Origin: Mesorhizobium sp. M7A.F.Ca.US.006.01.1.1
GTDB taxonomy: Bacteria; Pseudomonadota; Alphaproteobacteria; Rhizobiales; Rhizobiaceae
NCBI RefSeq assembly: GCF_003997935.1
Contig: NZ_RZQL01000001.1
Location: 39,066 to 103,065, forward strand
Reading direction: 5' to 3'
DNA length: 64,000 nucleotides
Below, one piece after another: positions 53,634-61,470 of the stretch. The stretch's first letter is position 1, and each line of letters starts with the position of its first letter. Made by a program: the position numbers and the translations under genes. The notes under the pieces are model-generated. The model did no database searches and had not been told where the DNA came from. It worked only from the letters and a program-made list of their open reading frames with translations.

Positions 53634-53759
53634 ATGGCTAAAGGTGCGATGAAGGCAGGCAAGGAAGCACGCAAGCCGAAGAAGGACGCCAAGAAGCCCG
53701 CTCCGGCTCCCGCGCTGAAGGCGCCGCCGGTCAAGGCGATGAAGCTCAAGGACAAGTAG
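53634..53759 (+). CDS. Tiny Lys/Ala/Pro-rich protein (41 aa)
   Basis: Starts MAKGAMKAGKEARKPKKDAK and ends with KAPPVKAMKLKDK. 13 lysines in 41 residues and a composition like a histone-H1 tail or nucleoid-associated peptide. It has an excellent ribosome-binding site (AGGAGGAACG) 5-6 bases before the ATG and a stable hairpin 30 bases after the stop, which argue for a real gene. It is too short to be called by length-based methods. The function is unknown. Confidence 0.7.
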   Translation: MAKGAMKAGKEARKPKKDAKKPAPAPALKAPPVKAMKLKDK

Positions 53760-53788
53760 GTCCGGCGACCCACTTCGCAATAAGATTA

Positions 53789-53813
53789 CGGCCGGCGACA
53801 CTGTTGCCGGCCG
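53789..53813 (+). terminator. Hairpin after the tiny Lys-rich gene
   Basis: CGGCCGGC and GCCGGCCG form a perfect 8-base stem with a 9-base loop. There is no T-tract after it, so it may be a weak terminator or a stability element. Confidence 0.55.
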
Positions 53814-53816
53814 CTG

Positions 53817-53844
53817 TTGATCGAGCGCCCGAAAATCCTATATT
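53817..53844 (+). promoter_or_regulatory. Sigma-70-type promoter of the guanidine exporter transcript
   Basis: TTGATC (53817-53822), 16 bases, TATATT (53839-53844). The expected transcript start, about 7 bases on, coincides with the first riboswitch hairpin. Confidence 0.65.
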
Positions 53845-53850
53845 GGCGTG

Positions 53851-53898
53851 GCGGGGACGACCTCGCGCTTCCCCAAAATCCGGACGGGACGACCCGCC
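53851..53898 (+). promoter_or_regulatory. Guanidine-II (mini-ykkC) riboswitch
   Basis: Two hairpins with identical ACGA loops: GCGGGG/CCTCGC closing ACGA at 53857-53860, and CGGG/CCCG (extended by GG/CC) closing ACGA at 53889-53892. Two stem-loops with ACGR tetraloops a short distance apart are the defining feature of mini-ykkC RNAs, which bind guanidinium and switch on exporter genes. The downstream gene is a SugE/Gdx-type exporter, the classical partner of this RNA. The match is by recognition, not by covariance search. Confidence 0.88.
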
Positions 53899-53912
53899 AT
53901 TGTTTGACTGAT

Positions 53913-53945
53913 CATCGGACGCCGAAATCATTTTTCGGTCCGATG
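53913..53945 (+). promoter_or_regulatory. Long hairpin between the riboswitch and the exporter start
   Basis: CATCGGAC and GTCCGATG enclose an inner CCGAAA/TTTCGG stem. It ends 7 bases before GGAG of the exporter's ribosome-binding site, so it could be the expression platform. Similar hairpins are frequent in rhizobia and may be a repeat. Confidence 0.5.
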
Positions 53946-53964
53946 CTCTGATGGAGCGTTGTCG

Positions 53965-54279
53965 ATGTCGTGGATTCTTCTCTTTTTTGCCGGCCTGTTC
54001 GAGATCGGCTGGGCAATCGGCCTTAAATACACCGATGGCTTCTCGAAGCTGGTGCCGACCGTGCTGACCGTTGCCTCGATGGTCGTCAGCCTCACTCTGC
54101 TCGGCCTGGCGCTGAAGGCGCTGCCGGTCGGTACTGCCTATGCGGTGTGGACCGGCATCGGCACCGTCGGTACGGCACTGCTCGGCATCTGGCTGCTCGG
54201 CGAACCGGCCACCGTGATCAGGCTGGCCTGCATCGCGCTCATCGTCTGCGGCATCATGGGGCTGAAGTTCGCTGCCTGA
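53965..54279 (+). CDS. gdx: SMR-family guanidinium exporter (SugE/Gdx)
   Basis: 104 residues, four membrane helices. The conserved Glu lies in helix 1 ([20 protein letters not shown]), and the signature [31 protein letters not shown] is of the Gdx (SugE) branch rather than EmrE. It exports guanidinium in exchange for protons. The guanidine-II riboswitch upstream supports this function strongly. The ATG at 53965 has GGAG 9 bases before it. Confidence 0.93.
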   Translation: MSWILLFFAGLFEIGWAIGLKYTDGFSKLVPTVLTVASMVVSLTLLGLALKALPVGTAYAVWTGIGTVGTALLGIWLLGEPATVIRLACIALIVCGIMGLKFAA

Positions 54280-54297
54280 CCAGAACCGTTCTTGTTT

Positions 54298-54347
54298 TTA
54301 TGCATGTCGTCCTCCCAAACCGGGACCACTTTTGGGCGACATGCATT
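54298..54347. repeat. Intergenic repeat, family 2 (copy 2, reverse)
   Basis: Reverse-oriented copy of the element at 31879. Read on the minus strand it has ATGCATGTCGCCCAAAAGTG, then a TTTGGGAGGACGACATGC end. It forms a long hairpin and probably terminates gdx transcription. Confidence 0.8.
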
Positions 54348-54417
54348 GGACAAACACGTTCAGGGCCGCTGTGAGGCGACCCTGATTCTCGAAGCAGATT
54401 GCTTCGTAGCCTGGAGG

Positions 54418-54852
54418 CTAGCGGGCGGAGAAGCCCGGAGGCGTCCTGCCGGTGCGCTGCTTGCGTGCCGCATAACGTGCGTCGCGCTTGGCCTTGCGTT
54501 CGGCTTCGTCGGCCAGAAAACGGGCAATGCGCTCGTTCTCTTCGGATTCCCGAATCTTGGCCTCAGCCTGTGCAGCTTCCTCGGCGGCGATACGTGCCGC
54601 TTCGGCTGCTGCCTCGCGCTCGGCCTTCTCGACCGCTTCGCGTGCCAGCTTCTCCTGCTTCAGCCGGGCCTTTTCGGCCTCGCGGATTTCGCGAGCCGCA
54701 AGGATCGCCTTGCGTTCAGCCTGCCGCGCCAGCACTGCGGGATCATCCGCCGCCGGCTTTGCCTTGAAGCGCTCGAGAAGCGCCTTCTTTGCCTCGTTTG
54801 CGGCATTGCGCCGCTCGAAAACGTCTTTTTCCCTGTAGATAGCCAAGTCCAC
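54418..54852 (-). CDS. DUF6481 family protein, charged and helical
   Basis: 144 residues that are almost entirely a charged single helix: REKDVFERRNAANEAKKALLERFKAKP, then long Glu/Ala/Arg repeats and an Arg-rich end (RKQRTGRTPPGFSAR). The opening matches DUF6481, a family of unknown function common in Rhizobiales. The GTG at 54852 is very close to its AGGGA motif. TTG 54846, two codons later, has better spacing (7 bases) and may be the true start. Confidence 0.8.
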   Translation of the reverse strand: MDLAIYREKDVFERRNAANEAKKALLERFKAKPAADDPAVLARQAERKAILAAREIREAEKARLKQEKLAREAVEKAEREAAAEAARIAAEEAAQAEAKIRESEENERIARFLADEAERKAKRDARYAARKQRTGRTPPGFSAR

Positions 54853-54963
54853 TTCCCTGAAGTCAATTCGCGACGCTTACATACGCGCGAAAACCGAGAG
54901 TTCAAGCGCCAAAACGGCATGGCAGCCATGAAATTGTCGGCTGTTGCAGCCGGGAGACGCCTT

Positions 54964-55051
54964 TAGAGCAGTTCCAGGATAAGTGTGAGCGGTTTTCCTG
55001 GGAAAAGCGCGCAGCGCTTTCCCTTGGGAATTGCGACGAAGAGATAGAGCC
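54964..55051. repeat. Intergenic repeat, family 1 (copy D)
   Basis: AGAGCAGTTCCAGGATAAGTG at the start, the palindrome AAAGCGCGCAGCGCTTT in the middle and TTGCGACGAAGAGATAGAGC at the end. It combines the opening of copy C with the middle of copy A, showing the mosaic nature of the family. Confidence 0.78.
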
Positions 55052-55146
55052 GAAAACGACATGCACTGTTCACCGTCGCGCCTCTGGCGGCGAGGTTGGC
55101 GGATGGCTACGTCTAGCGGCAAATTCCAACATCAGGATGACATTAG

Positions 55147-56208
55147 ATGGAACTCGGTCTCTACACCTTCGCCGACGTCAGCCCGCAGCCGGGTCCCGGC
55201 GCCATTGGCCCGCATGAGCGGCTGCGCAACCTGATCGAGGAGGTCGAGCTGGCCGATCAGGTCGGCCTCGATGTCTTCGGCCTCGGCGAGCATCACCGGC
55301 CCGACTATGCCGCCTCCGCCCCGGTCGTGGCCCTGGCTGCGGCGGCCGAGCGTTCGAAGCGCATCAAGCTGACCAGCGCGGTCACCGTTCTGTCCTCCGA
55401 TGATCCGGTGCGCGTTTTCCAGCAATTCGCCACGCTCGATCTTCTGTCTGGCGGCCGCGCCGAGATCATGGCCGGGCGCGGCTCGTTCATCGAATCCTTC
55501 CCGCTGTTCGGTTTCAACCTCGAGGACTATGACGAGCTGTTCGCCGAAAAGCTCGATCTGCTGCTTGCCATCCGCGACAGCGTGAAGGTCACCTGGTCGG
55601 GCAATCTGCGCGCGCCGATCAACGATCGCGGCGTTTATCCCCGGCCCTTCCAGGACAGGCTACCGGTCTGGATCGCCATTGGCGGCACGCCGCAATCTGC
55701 CGCCCGCGCCGGCGCGCTCGGCCTGCCGCTGGCGCTCGCCATCATTGGCGGCGAGCCGGCGCGTTTCGCGCCGCTGTTCGATCTCTACCGCGAAGCGGCC
55801 AAGCGCGCCGGCAGTGATCCCGCGGGCCTCGCCACCAGCATCAACGTGCATGGTTTCATCGCCGAGACGACCGAGCAGGCGGCCGACGACTTCTACGGCC
55901 CGCAAGCGGAAGTGATGAACCGCATCGGCCGCGAGCGCGGCTGGGGACCGACATCCCGGGTGCATTTCGACCAATCGCGTGGTCCCGATGGCGCCTTGTT
56001 CGTCGGCAGTCCTGAGCAGGTGGCCGAGAAGATCGTCGCCCAGCACAAGATCTTCAAAAACGACCGCTTCCTGCTGCAGATGGCGATCGGCACCATGCCG
56101 CACGCCAAGATCATGAAGGCGATCGAACTCTACGGCACCAGGGTGGCGCCGATCGTGCGCAAGGAAACAGCCAAGACTGAGCCGGCAGCGGCAGCGCCGG
56201 TCGCCTGA
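55147..56208 (+). CDS. LLM-class flavin-dependent oxidoreductase (luciferase-like)
   Basis: 353 residues. A luciferase-like monooxygenase fold: [12 protein letters not shown] at the start, [85 protein letters not shown] and the tail [19 protein letters not shown]. Members use FMN or F420 to oxidise aldehydes, alkanesulfonates or unknown compounds; no substrate can be given. AGGA precedes the ATG. It is followed by the AI-2E-like gene and another enzyme of the same superfamily. Confidence 0.9.
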   Translation: MELGLYTFADVSPQPGPGAIGPHERLRNLIEEVELADQVGLDVFGLGEHHRPDYAASAPVVALAAAAERSKRIKLTSAVTVLSSDDPVRVFQQFATLDLLSGGRAEIMAGRGSFIESFPLFGFNLEDYDELFAEKLDLLLAIRDSVKVTWSGNLRAPINDRGVYPRPFQDRLPVWIAIGGTPQSAARAGALGLPLALAIIGGEPARFAPLFDLYREAAKRAGSDPAGLATSINVHGFIAETTEQAADDFYGPQAEVMNRIGRERGWGPTSRVHFDQSRGPDGALFVGSPEQVAEKIVAQHKIFKNDRFLLQMAIGTMPHAKIMKAIELYGTRVAPIVRKETAKTEPAAAAPVA

Positions 56209-56325
56209 CCCGGAGTCCAGCGCGAGCGGCCTCAATCCCGAAGCCGGCTCATGGAACCCTCGCCCGTAACTCCGCGTTTCTTGGAGGCGGTTGCCGTGCG
56301 AAGGGGCGCCGGCTTAGGGGTGACT

Positions 56326-57486
56326 ATGAAAACCGAACCCACTGCCTGGGGTCAGCAGATTTCCGATGAACCGGAATCGCGTGCCGCGGCGCGCGCCGAC
56401 ACGCGTCTGATGCGTTCGCTCCTCATCGGCATCTTCCTTTTCATGGCTATCTATGCGCTCTACTTCGCTCGCGCCTTCTTCATGCCGGTCATTCTGGCTT
56501 TCCTGCTGGCGCTGACGCTGACGCCGATCGTCCGGCTCCTGCGCAAGCACGGCATCCCCGAAGTGATCTCGGCAACCCTCCTGGTGGTGTTGTCCATCTG
56601 TGTGTTCGCCACCGCCGGCTATCTGCTCAGCAGCCCGATCATCGACCTTATCAACAACACCTCGTCGATCGGCCAGAAACTCACCGAGCGGTTGGCGCAA
56701 TTGCGCCAGCCGCTCGAGAAGATCATGCAGATTTCGCACCAGATCGAACAGCTGACCGAGACCTCGCAGGAGTCGGGTATTCAGAAGGTGGCAGTGGCGC
56801 AGTCCGGCATCCTTTCGGCGGCCGCCAGCAACATCCTGTCGGCGGGAACAGGTCTCACCATCATCTTCGTGCTGTCGCTGTTCCTGCTCGCCTCCGGCAC
56901 GATGTTTTATGAAAAGATCATCCAGTCCTTCGCCAGCCTCAGCGAAAAGAAGCGGGCGTTGCGCGTCGTCTATGATGTCGAACGGGAGATCTCGCACTAT
57001 CTGCTCACCGTCACCATCATCAATGCCGGCCTCGGCACGGTCATCGCTCTTGGTCTGTGGGCGCTCGGCATGCCAAATCCGCTGGTCTGGGGCGTCGCTG
57101 CCGCCCTGCTCAACTTCCTGCCCTATGTCGGAGCGCTGATCACCATCATGCTGGTCACGGTCATGGCGTTGATCAGCTTCGATACCATCTTCTACGCGCT
57201 TCTGGCGCCGGCCTTCGTGATCTTGTGCGACATCGTCGAAGGCCAGTTCGTCACGCCGATGGTGGTCGGCAGGCGCCTGGAGATCAACGCCGTGGCGATC
57301 TTTATCGCCATCGCTTTCTGGTCATGGTTGTGGGGTTTCGTCGGTGCCCTGATGGCGGTGCCGCTGCTGGTCGTCATCAAGGTGTTCTGCGATCATTTCG
57401 ATGGGCTCAGCCATGTCGGTAATTTTCTCGCCGCGCAGCACACGGCCGTCCTCGAGGAGGACGACATCGAAGCTGTCAAAGGCTGA
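56326..57486 (+). CDS. AI-2E family transporter (PerM/TqsA type)
   Basis: 386 residues with about eight helices. It has the N-terminal pair LLIGIFLFMAIYALYFARAFFMPVILAFLLALTLTPIV, a cytoplasmic/periplasmic amphipathic region with LTERLAQLRQPLEKIM, and the conserved C-terminal block NFLPYVGALITIMLVTVMALISF, EGQFVTPMVVGRRLEINAVAIFIAIAFWSWLWGFVGALMAVPLLVVIKV. The family exports autoinducer-2 in some cases and ions or unknown solutes in others. The ATG at 56326 has AGGGG before it; an earlier in-frame start at 56251 was rejected. Confidence 0.92.
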   Translation: MKTEPTAWGQQISDEPESRAAARADTRLMRSLLIGIFLFMAIYALYFARAFFMPVILAFLLALTLTPIVRLLRKHGIPEVISATLLVVLSICVFATAGYLLSSPIIDLINNTSSIGQKLTERLAQLRQPLEKIMQISHQIEQLTETSQESGIQKVAVAQSGILSAAASNILSAGTGLTIIFVLSLFLLASGTMFYEKIIQSFASLSEKKRALRVVYDVEREISHYLLTVTIINAGLGTVIALGLWALGMPNPLVWGVAAALLNFLPYVGALITIMLVTVMALISFDTIFYALLAPAFVILCDIVEGQFVTPMVVGRRLEINAVAIFIAIAFWSWLWGFVGALMAVPLLVVIKVFCDHFDGLSHVGNFLAAQHTAVLEEDDIEAVKG

Positions 57487-57555
57487 TCAATATTTTTGAA
57501 TTTGCGGCGTCGCCGGGCGCTTCCTACATGCGGTCCTGACACAGGATACCGTTCC

Positions 57556-58557
57556 ATGACCGACCTTTCCGTTCTCGACCTGTCGCCGATCGTCGAAGGC
57601 AGCGATGCCTCGCAGTCGCTGGCCAACTCGCTCGATCTTGCCCGCCATGCCGAGCGCCTTGGCTACAAGCGCTACTGGCTGGCCGAGCATCACAACATGC
57701 CGGGGATCGCCAGCGCGGCAACCGCGGTCGTCATCGCCCATGTCGCCGGCGGGACCAAGACCATTCGTGTCGGTGCCGGCGGCATCATGCTGCCCAACCA
57801 TGCGCCGCTGGTGATCGCCGAGCAGTTCGGCACGCTGGCCGCCTTGCATCCGGGCCGCATCGATCTCGGCATCGGCCGGGCGCCCGGCACCGACATGGGC
57901 ACCGCGCGGGCGCTGCGCCGTAATCTTGAAGCTGGCGTCGACAATTTCCCGCAGGATGTCGTGGAGCTGATGGGCTATTTCCAGCCGGCCGAGGAAGGCC
58001 AGCGCATCCGCGCCGTGCCCGGCGAAGGCCAGGACGTGCCGGTTTGGATTCTTGGCTCCAGCCTCTACGGCGCGCAGCTCGCCGCCATGCTCGGCCTGCC
58101 CTACGCCTTCGCCTCGCATTTCGCGCCGGCGGAGCTGGATCACGCGCTGGATGTTTACCGCTCGCGCTTCCAGCCGTCCGAGCAGCTCGACAAGCCGCAT
58201 GTCATGCTTGGCCTCAATGTCTTCGCCGCACCCACTGATGCGGAGGCCCGTTTGTTGTTCACCTCGCTGCAGCAGGCTTTCGTCAATCTGCGCACCGGCC
58301 GTGCCGGCCGGCTGCCGCCGCCTGTCGAGAACTATGACCGCGATCTCGATCCGATGGCAAAGACAATGCTCGACCAGGCATTGTCCTGCGCCGTCGTCGG
58401 CTCCCCGGAAACGGTGCGGCAAGGCATCGATGCCTTCGTGCGCCGCACCGGCGCCGACGAACTGATGGTCACCGCGCAGATGTTTGATCATGCGGCGCGG
58501 GTGCGGTCGTTCGAGATCCTGGCCGAAGCGCACAAATCCCTGTCGCAAGCGGCCTGA
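57556..58557 (+). CDS. LLM-class flavin-dependent oxidoreductase, YhbW-like
   Basis: 333 residues. The pattern [101 protein letters not shown] and [16 protein letters not shown] is that of the MsnO8/YhbW group of FMN-dependent luciferase-like proteins. The physiological substrate is unknown. It is separated by 69 bases from the AI-2E gene and is distinct from the luciferase-like protein at 55147. Confidence 0.9.
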   Translation: MTDLSVLDLSPIVEGSDASQSLANSLDLARHAERLGYKRYWLAEHHNMPGIASAATAVVIAHVAGGTKTIRVGAGGIMLPNHAPLVIAEQFGTLAALHPGRIDLGIGRAPGTDMGTARALRRNLEAGVDNFPQDVVELMGYFQPAEEGQRIRAVPGEGQDVPVWILGSSLYGAQLAAMLGLPYAFASHFAPAELDHALDVYRSRFQPSEQLDKPHVMLGLNVFAAPTDAEARLLFTSLQQAFVNLRTGRAGRLPPPVENYDRDLDPMAKTMLDQALSCAVVGSPETVRQGIDAFVRRTGADELMVTAQMFDHAARVRSFEILAEAHKSLSQAA

Positions 58558-58564
58558 CAGCTAA

Positions 58565-58620
58565 TCTCCCCCCAAGTGGGGGAGATGTCCGGCAGGACAG
58601 AGGGGGGCGCTGTCCCGCTA
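58565..58620. repeat. Intergenic repeat, family 3
   Basis: TCTCCCCC and GGGGGAGA form a hairpin, followed by TGTCCGGCAGGACAGAGGGG and CGCTGTCCCGC. A related CTCTCCCCC element is at 63816. It is located between the convergent LLM and LacI genes. Confidence 0.7.
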
Positions 58621-58646
58621 GCCTCTCCAAGGTTCCATCCGAAAAA

Positions 58647-59714
58647 CTATGCGCTCACGCTCTGCGCCATCGCTCCCAGCGGGCGGCATGAATTGCGGAT
58701 CATCAGCCGGCCCTTGAGAACCAGTTTGCGCGGCGGCGCGTCCCTGTTGCCGGCGAGACGGTCGAGAAGCAGGTTGGCCGCCTGTTCGCCGATCGCCTGC
58801 ACCGGCTGGGCGACCGTGGTCAGCTGCGGCTGGAACACGTCGGACCATGGAAAGTCGTCGAAGCAGGCGACCGAAATGTCTTCCGGGCACGACAGGCCGA
58901 TGTCGCGGATCGCCTTCATGGTGCCGATCACCATCGGGTTGTTGGCCGAGAAGATCGCACTTGGCCTATCATGCGAGGAAAGCATCTGCATGGTGGCGTT
59001 GTAGCCGTCGATCTCGTGGAAATTGCCGAAGCGGATCAGCTCCTCCGCGATCGGCAGGCCGGCGGCGTGAATTGCCTCGCGATATCCCGCCATGCGGTCA
59101 TGCATCGGCGAAATATCCGACGTGCCGGTGATGTAGCCGATGCGCCGGTGGCCGAGATTGACCAGATAGGTGATGGCGTCGAACACCGCGCGCTGGTTGT
59201 CCAGCACCACGGCATCGGTGTCGACGTCTTTGCAGATACGATCGAGCAGCACGACCGGCACGTTGGCGTCGTCGACGATCCGCTTGAGGATCGCGCCGTC
59301 GCCGACGCGCGCCACGATCAGCCCGTCGACCATGCGGTCGAGGAGCAGCTTGATCTGATCGTCCTGGGTGTTCAAATCCTCGTCCGTGCAGCACAGCATG
59401 ACGGCATAGCCGGCCCGGTCGAAAGCCTGCTGGATGACCGAGACGACATCGGTGAAGAATGGGTTGGTGATGTGCGGCACGGTCAGCCCGATGGTGCGGG
59501 TCGTGCCCATCTTCAGGCTGCGGGCGATCGCGTTGCGCTTGTAGCCGATATCGCGGATCGCCTGTTCTATGCGCTGGCTAAGCTCCGGGCTGACCGTCGC
59601 CGTGCCATTGATCAGCGCCGAAACGGTCGCGACAGAAACACGCGCCGCTTCAGCCACATGAAGCATGGTGGGGGCGGTGGATTTCCGGTGTTTTTTTTGC
59701 CCTGATGCTGTCAT
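58647..59714 (-). CDS. LacI-family repressor of the sugar ABC operon
   Basis: 355 residues. The helix-turn-helix is TMLHVAEAARVSVATVSALINGTATVSPELSQRIEQAIRDIGY with hinge RNAIARSLKMG. A periplasmic-binding-like sugar domain follows (IGLTVPHITNPFFTDVVSVIQQAFDRAGY ... SVACFDDFPWSDVFQPQLTTV). It is divergent from the importer genes and should repress both itself and them until its sugar binds. Two palindromes (59717 and 59825) are its operators. The ATG at 59714 was chosen. Confidence 0.93.
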   Translation of the reverse strand: MTASGQKKHRKSTAPTMLHVAEAARVSVATVSALINGTATVSPELSQRIEQAIRDIGYKRNAIARSLKMGTTRTIGLTVPHITNPFFTDVVSVIQQAFDRAGYAVMLCCTDEDLNTQDDQIKLLLDRMVDGLIVARVGDGAILKRIVDDANVPVVLLDRICKDVDTDAVVLDNQRAVFDAITYLVNLGHRRIGYITGTSDISPMHDRMAGYREAIHAAGLPIAEELIRFGNFHEIDGYNATMQMLSSHDRPSAIFSANNPMVIGTMKAIRDIGLSCPEDISVACFDDFPWSDVFQPQLTTVAQPVQAIGEQAANLLLDRLAGNRDAPPRKLVLKGRLMIRNSCRPLGAMAQSVSA

Positions 59715-59716
59715 TT

Positions 59717-59728
59717 CGAAACGTTTCG
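59717..59728. promoter_or_regulatory. LacI operator 1
   Basis: A perfect 12-base palindrome, CGAAACGTTTCG, only 3 bases from the lacI start codon, so binding would block its own translation-initiation region or promoter clearance. Confidence 0.75.
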
Positions 59729-59824
59729 CCACCCTTGCCGGCCAATACGTACGGAATCCTGTCCTTTTAAGCAAGAATCGAAATGCATCAAGCTTCCTGC
59801 ACCCCTATATCGGCTTGACATGAT

Positions 59825-59836
59825 CGAAACGTTTAG
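59825..59836. promoter_or_regulatory. LacI operator 2
   Basis: CGAAACGTTTAG, the same palindrome with one changed base, 51 bases before the ABC ATPase start and 108 bases (centre to centre) from operator 1. A loop between the two is possible. Confidence 0.7.
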
Positions 59837-59886
59837 ATTAGCGTTTGCGGGAAGTTGACGACGACGGAAGGGAGGCCGCCATTGTC

Positions 59887-61470
59887 ATGCAAGAGAGCAG
59901 TTCCCTTTCCCCGCAGCACGGCGCTGCCGATCGGTCGGACACCGTTCTGAGCGCCGAGCGCATCTCCAAGAGCTTCGGCGGCATCGCCGCCCTGGTCGAT
60001 GTCGGCTTCGAGCTGCGGCGAGGCGAGGTTCATGCCTTGATGGGCGAGAACGGCGCCGGCAAGTCGACGCTGATGAAGATCCTCTCCGGCGTCTACAGCG
60101 GCTATGAAGGTACGGTCAGCGTCGATGGCCGTCCTGTCAGCTTCGCCGGCGTGCGCGACGCCGAGGATGCCGGCATTGCCATCATCCACCAGGAGCTCAA
60201 CCTGGTGCCCGAACTCAGCGTCGCCGACAACATCTTCCTTGGCCGCGAGAAGCTGATCGCCGGGCTGATCGTCGACCGCAAGGCGAGCAGCCGCGCGGCG
60301 GGTGCTTTGTTGCAGCGGCTCGGCATCGACCTTGATCCGCAAGCCCGCGTCGGTGCCCTGCGTGTCGGCGAGCAGCAACTGGTCGAGATCGCCAAGGCAT
60401 TGTCGATGTCGGCACGCATCCTGATCATGGACGAGCCGACCTCGGCGCTGTCGCCGGCCGAATGCCAGCGGCTGTTCCGCATCATCCGCCAGCTTGCCGA
60501 GAGCGGTGTCGCCATCGTCTACATCTCGCACCGCATCGACGAGGTCATGCATCTGGCCGGCCGCGTCACCGTGTTTCGCGACGGCCGCCATGTGCTGACC
60601 GAGCCGATGGCCAGGCTCGACGAAGATGCGATCATTTCGGCGATGGTCGGCCGAAACCTGCTCGCTTCCTCCCAGGAAGAGCGCAACACCAGCGGCGAGA
60701 TCGTGCTTTCGGTCGAAAACCTGTCGCTGTCGAAGCCCGATGCGCATGGCTGGCGCACGGTGATCGACGGCGTCGGCTTCGATCTCGCCGCCGGAGAAAT
60801 CCTCGGCATTGGCGGGCTGCTGGGGTCGGGCCGCACCGAGATCCTGGAAGCGATCTTCGGCTCGAGCGACGGCCGTACCGGCGGCGAAATCCAGGTCGAC
60901 GGCCGGCCCGTGGATATCCGTTCGCCCCGTGACGCAAGGCGCCTGGGTATCGCGCTGGTGACCGAGGACCGCAAGACGCAAGGCCTGCATCTGCAGGCCT
61001 CGATCACGGACAATGTGGCGCTGCCGCTGGTCGGCTCGCTGGCGCGCTTCGGCATCCGCTCGCTGGCCGGCGAGCAGGGGCTGGCGCGGCAGGCAGTCAA
61101 GGCGCTTGGCATCCGCTGCCGGGACATCGATCAGCCTGCCGGCACGCTGTCGGGCGGCAACCAGCAGAAGGTCGTCATCGGCAAGTGGCTGGCGACCAGG
61201 CCAAGGGTGCTGCTGCTGGACGAGCCGACGCGCGGCATCGATGTCGGCGCCAAGCGCGAGATCTACGACCTGATCTTCAGGCTGGCGCGCGACGGACTCG
61301 CCATCGCCGTCATCAGCTCCGAACTGCCGGAGCTTTTGCATCTCTCCGACCGCATCCTGGTGATGGCCGATGGCCGCCAGACAGGCATTCTTTCCCGCGA
61401 TGCGGCCAGCGAGGAGGCCATCATGCGTCTCGCCGCCCCGCGCCGGACCATATCGAGACCAGCCGCATGA
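59887..61470 (+). CDS. Sugar ABC transporter, duplicated ATP-binding subunit (RbsA/MglA type)
   Basis: 527 residues with two nucleotide-binding domains. The first has Walker A MGENGAGKSTLMKIL, signature RVGEQQLVEIAKAL and Walker B ILIMDEPTSAL. The second has a degenerate Walker A (LLGSGRTEILEA) with signature LSGGNQQKVVIGKWL and LLLDEPTRGID, as is normal for sugar importers of this class. It powers uptake by the permease and binding protein that follow. The ATG at 59887 has GGGAGG upstream; a TTG at 59845 in the same frame is less likely. It overlaps the permease gene by 4 bases. Confidence 0.95.
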   Translation: MQESSSLSPQHGAADRSDTVLSAERISKSFGGIAALVDVGFELRRGEVHALMGENGAGKSTLMKILSGVYSGYEGTVSVDGRPVSFAGVRDAEDAGIAIIHQELNLVPELSVADNIFLGREKLIAGLIVDRKASSRAAGALLQRLGIDLDPQARVGALRVGEQQLVEIAKALSMSARILIMDEPTSALSPAECQRLFRIIRQLAESGVAIVYISHRIDEVMHLAGRVTVFRDGRHVLTEPMARLDEDAIISAMVGRNLLASSQEERNTSGEIVLSVENLSLSKPDAHGWRTVIDGVGFDLAAGEILGIGGLLGSGRTEILEAIFGSSDGRTGGEIQVDGRPVDIRSPRDARRLGIALVTEDRKTQGLHLQASITDNVALPLVGSLARFGIRSLAGEQGLARQAVKALGIRCRDIDQPAGTLSGGNQQKVVIGKWLATRPRVLLLDEPTRGIDVGAKREIYDLIFRLARDGLAIAVISSELPELLHLSDRILVMADGRQTGILSRDAASEEAIMRLAAPRRTISRPAA

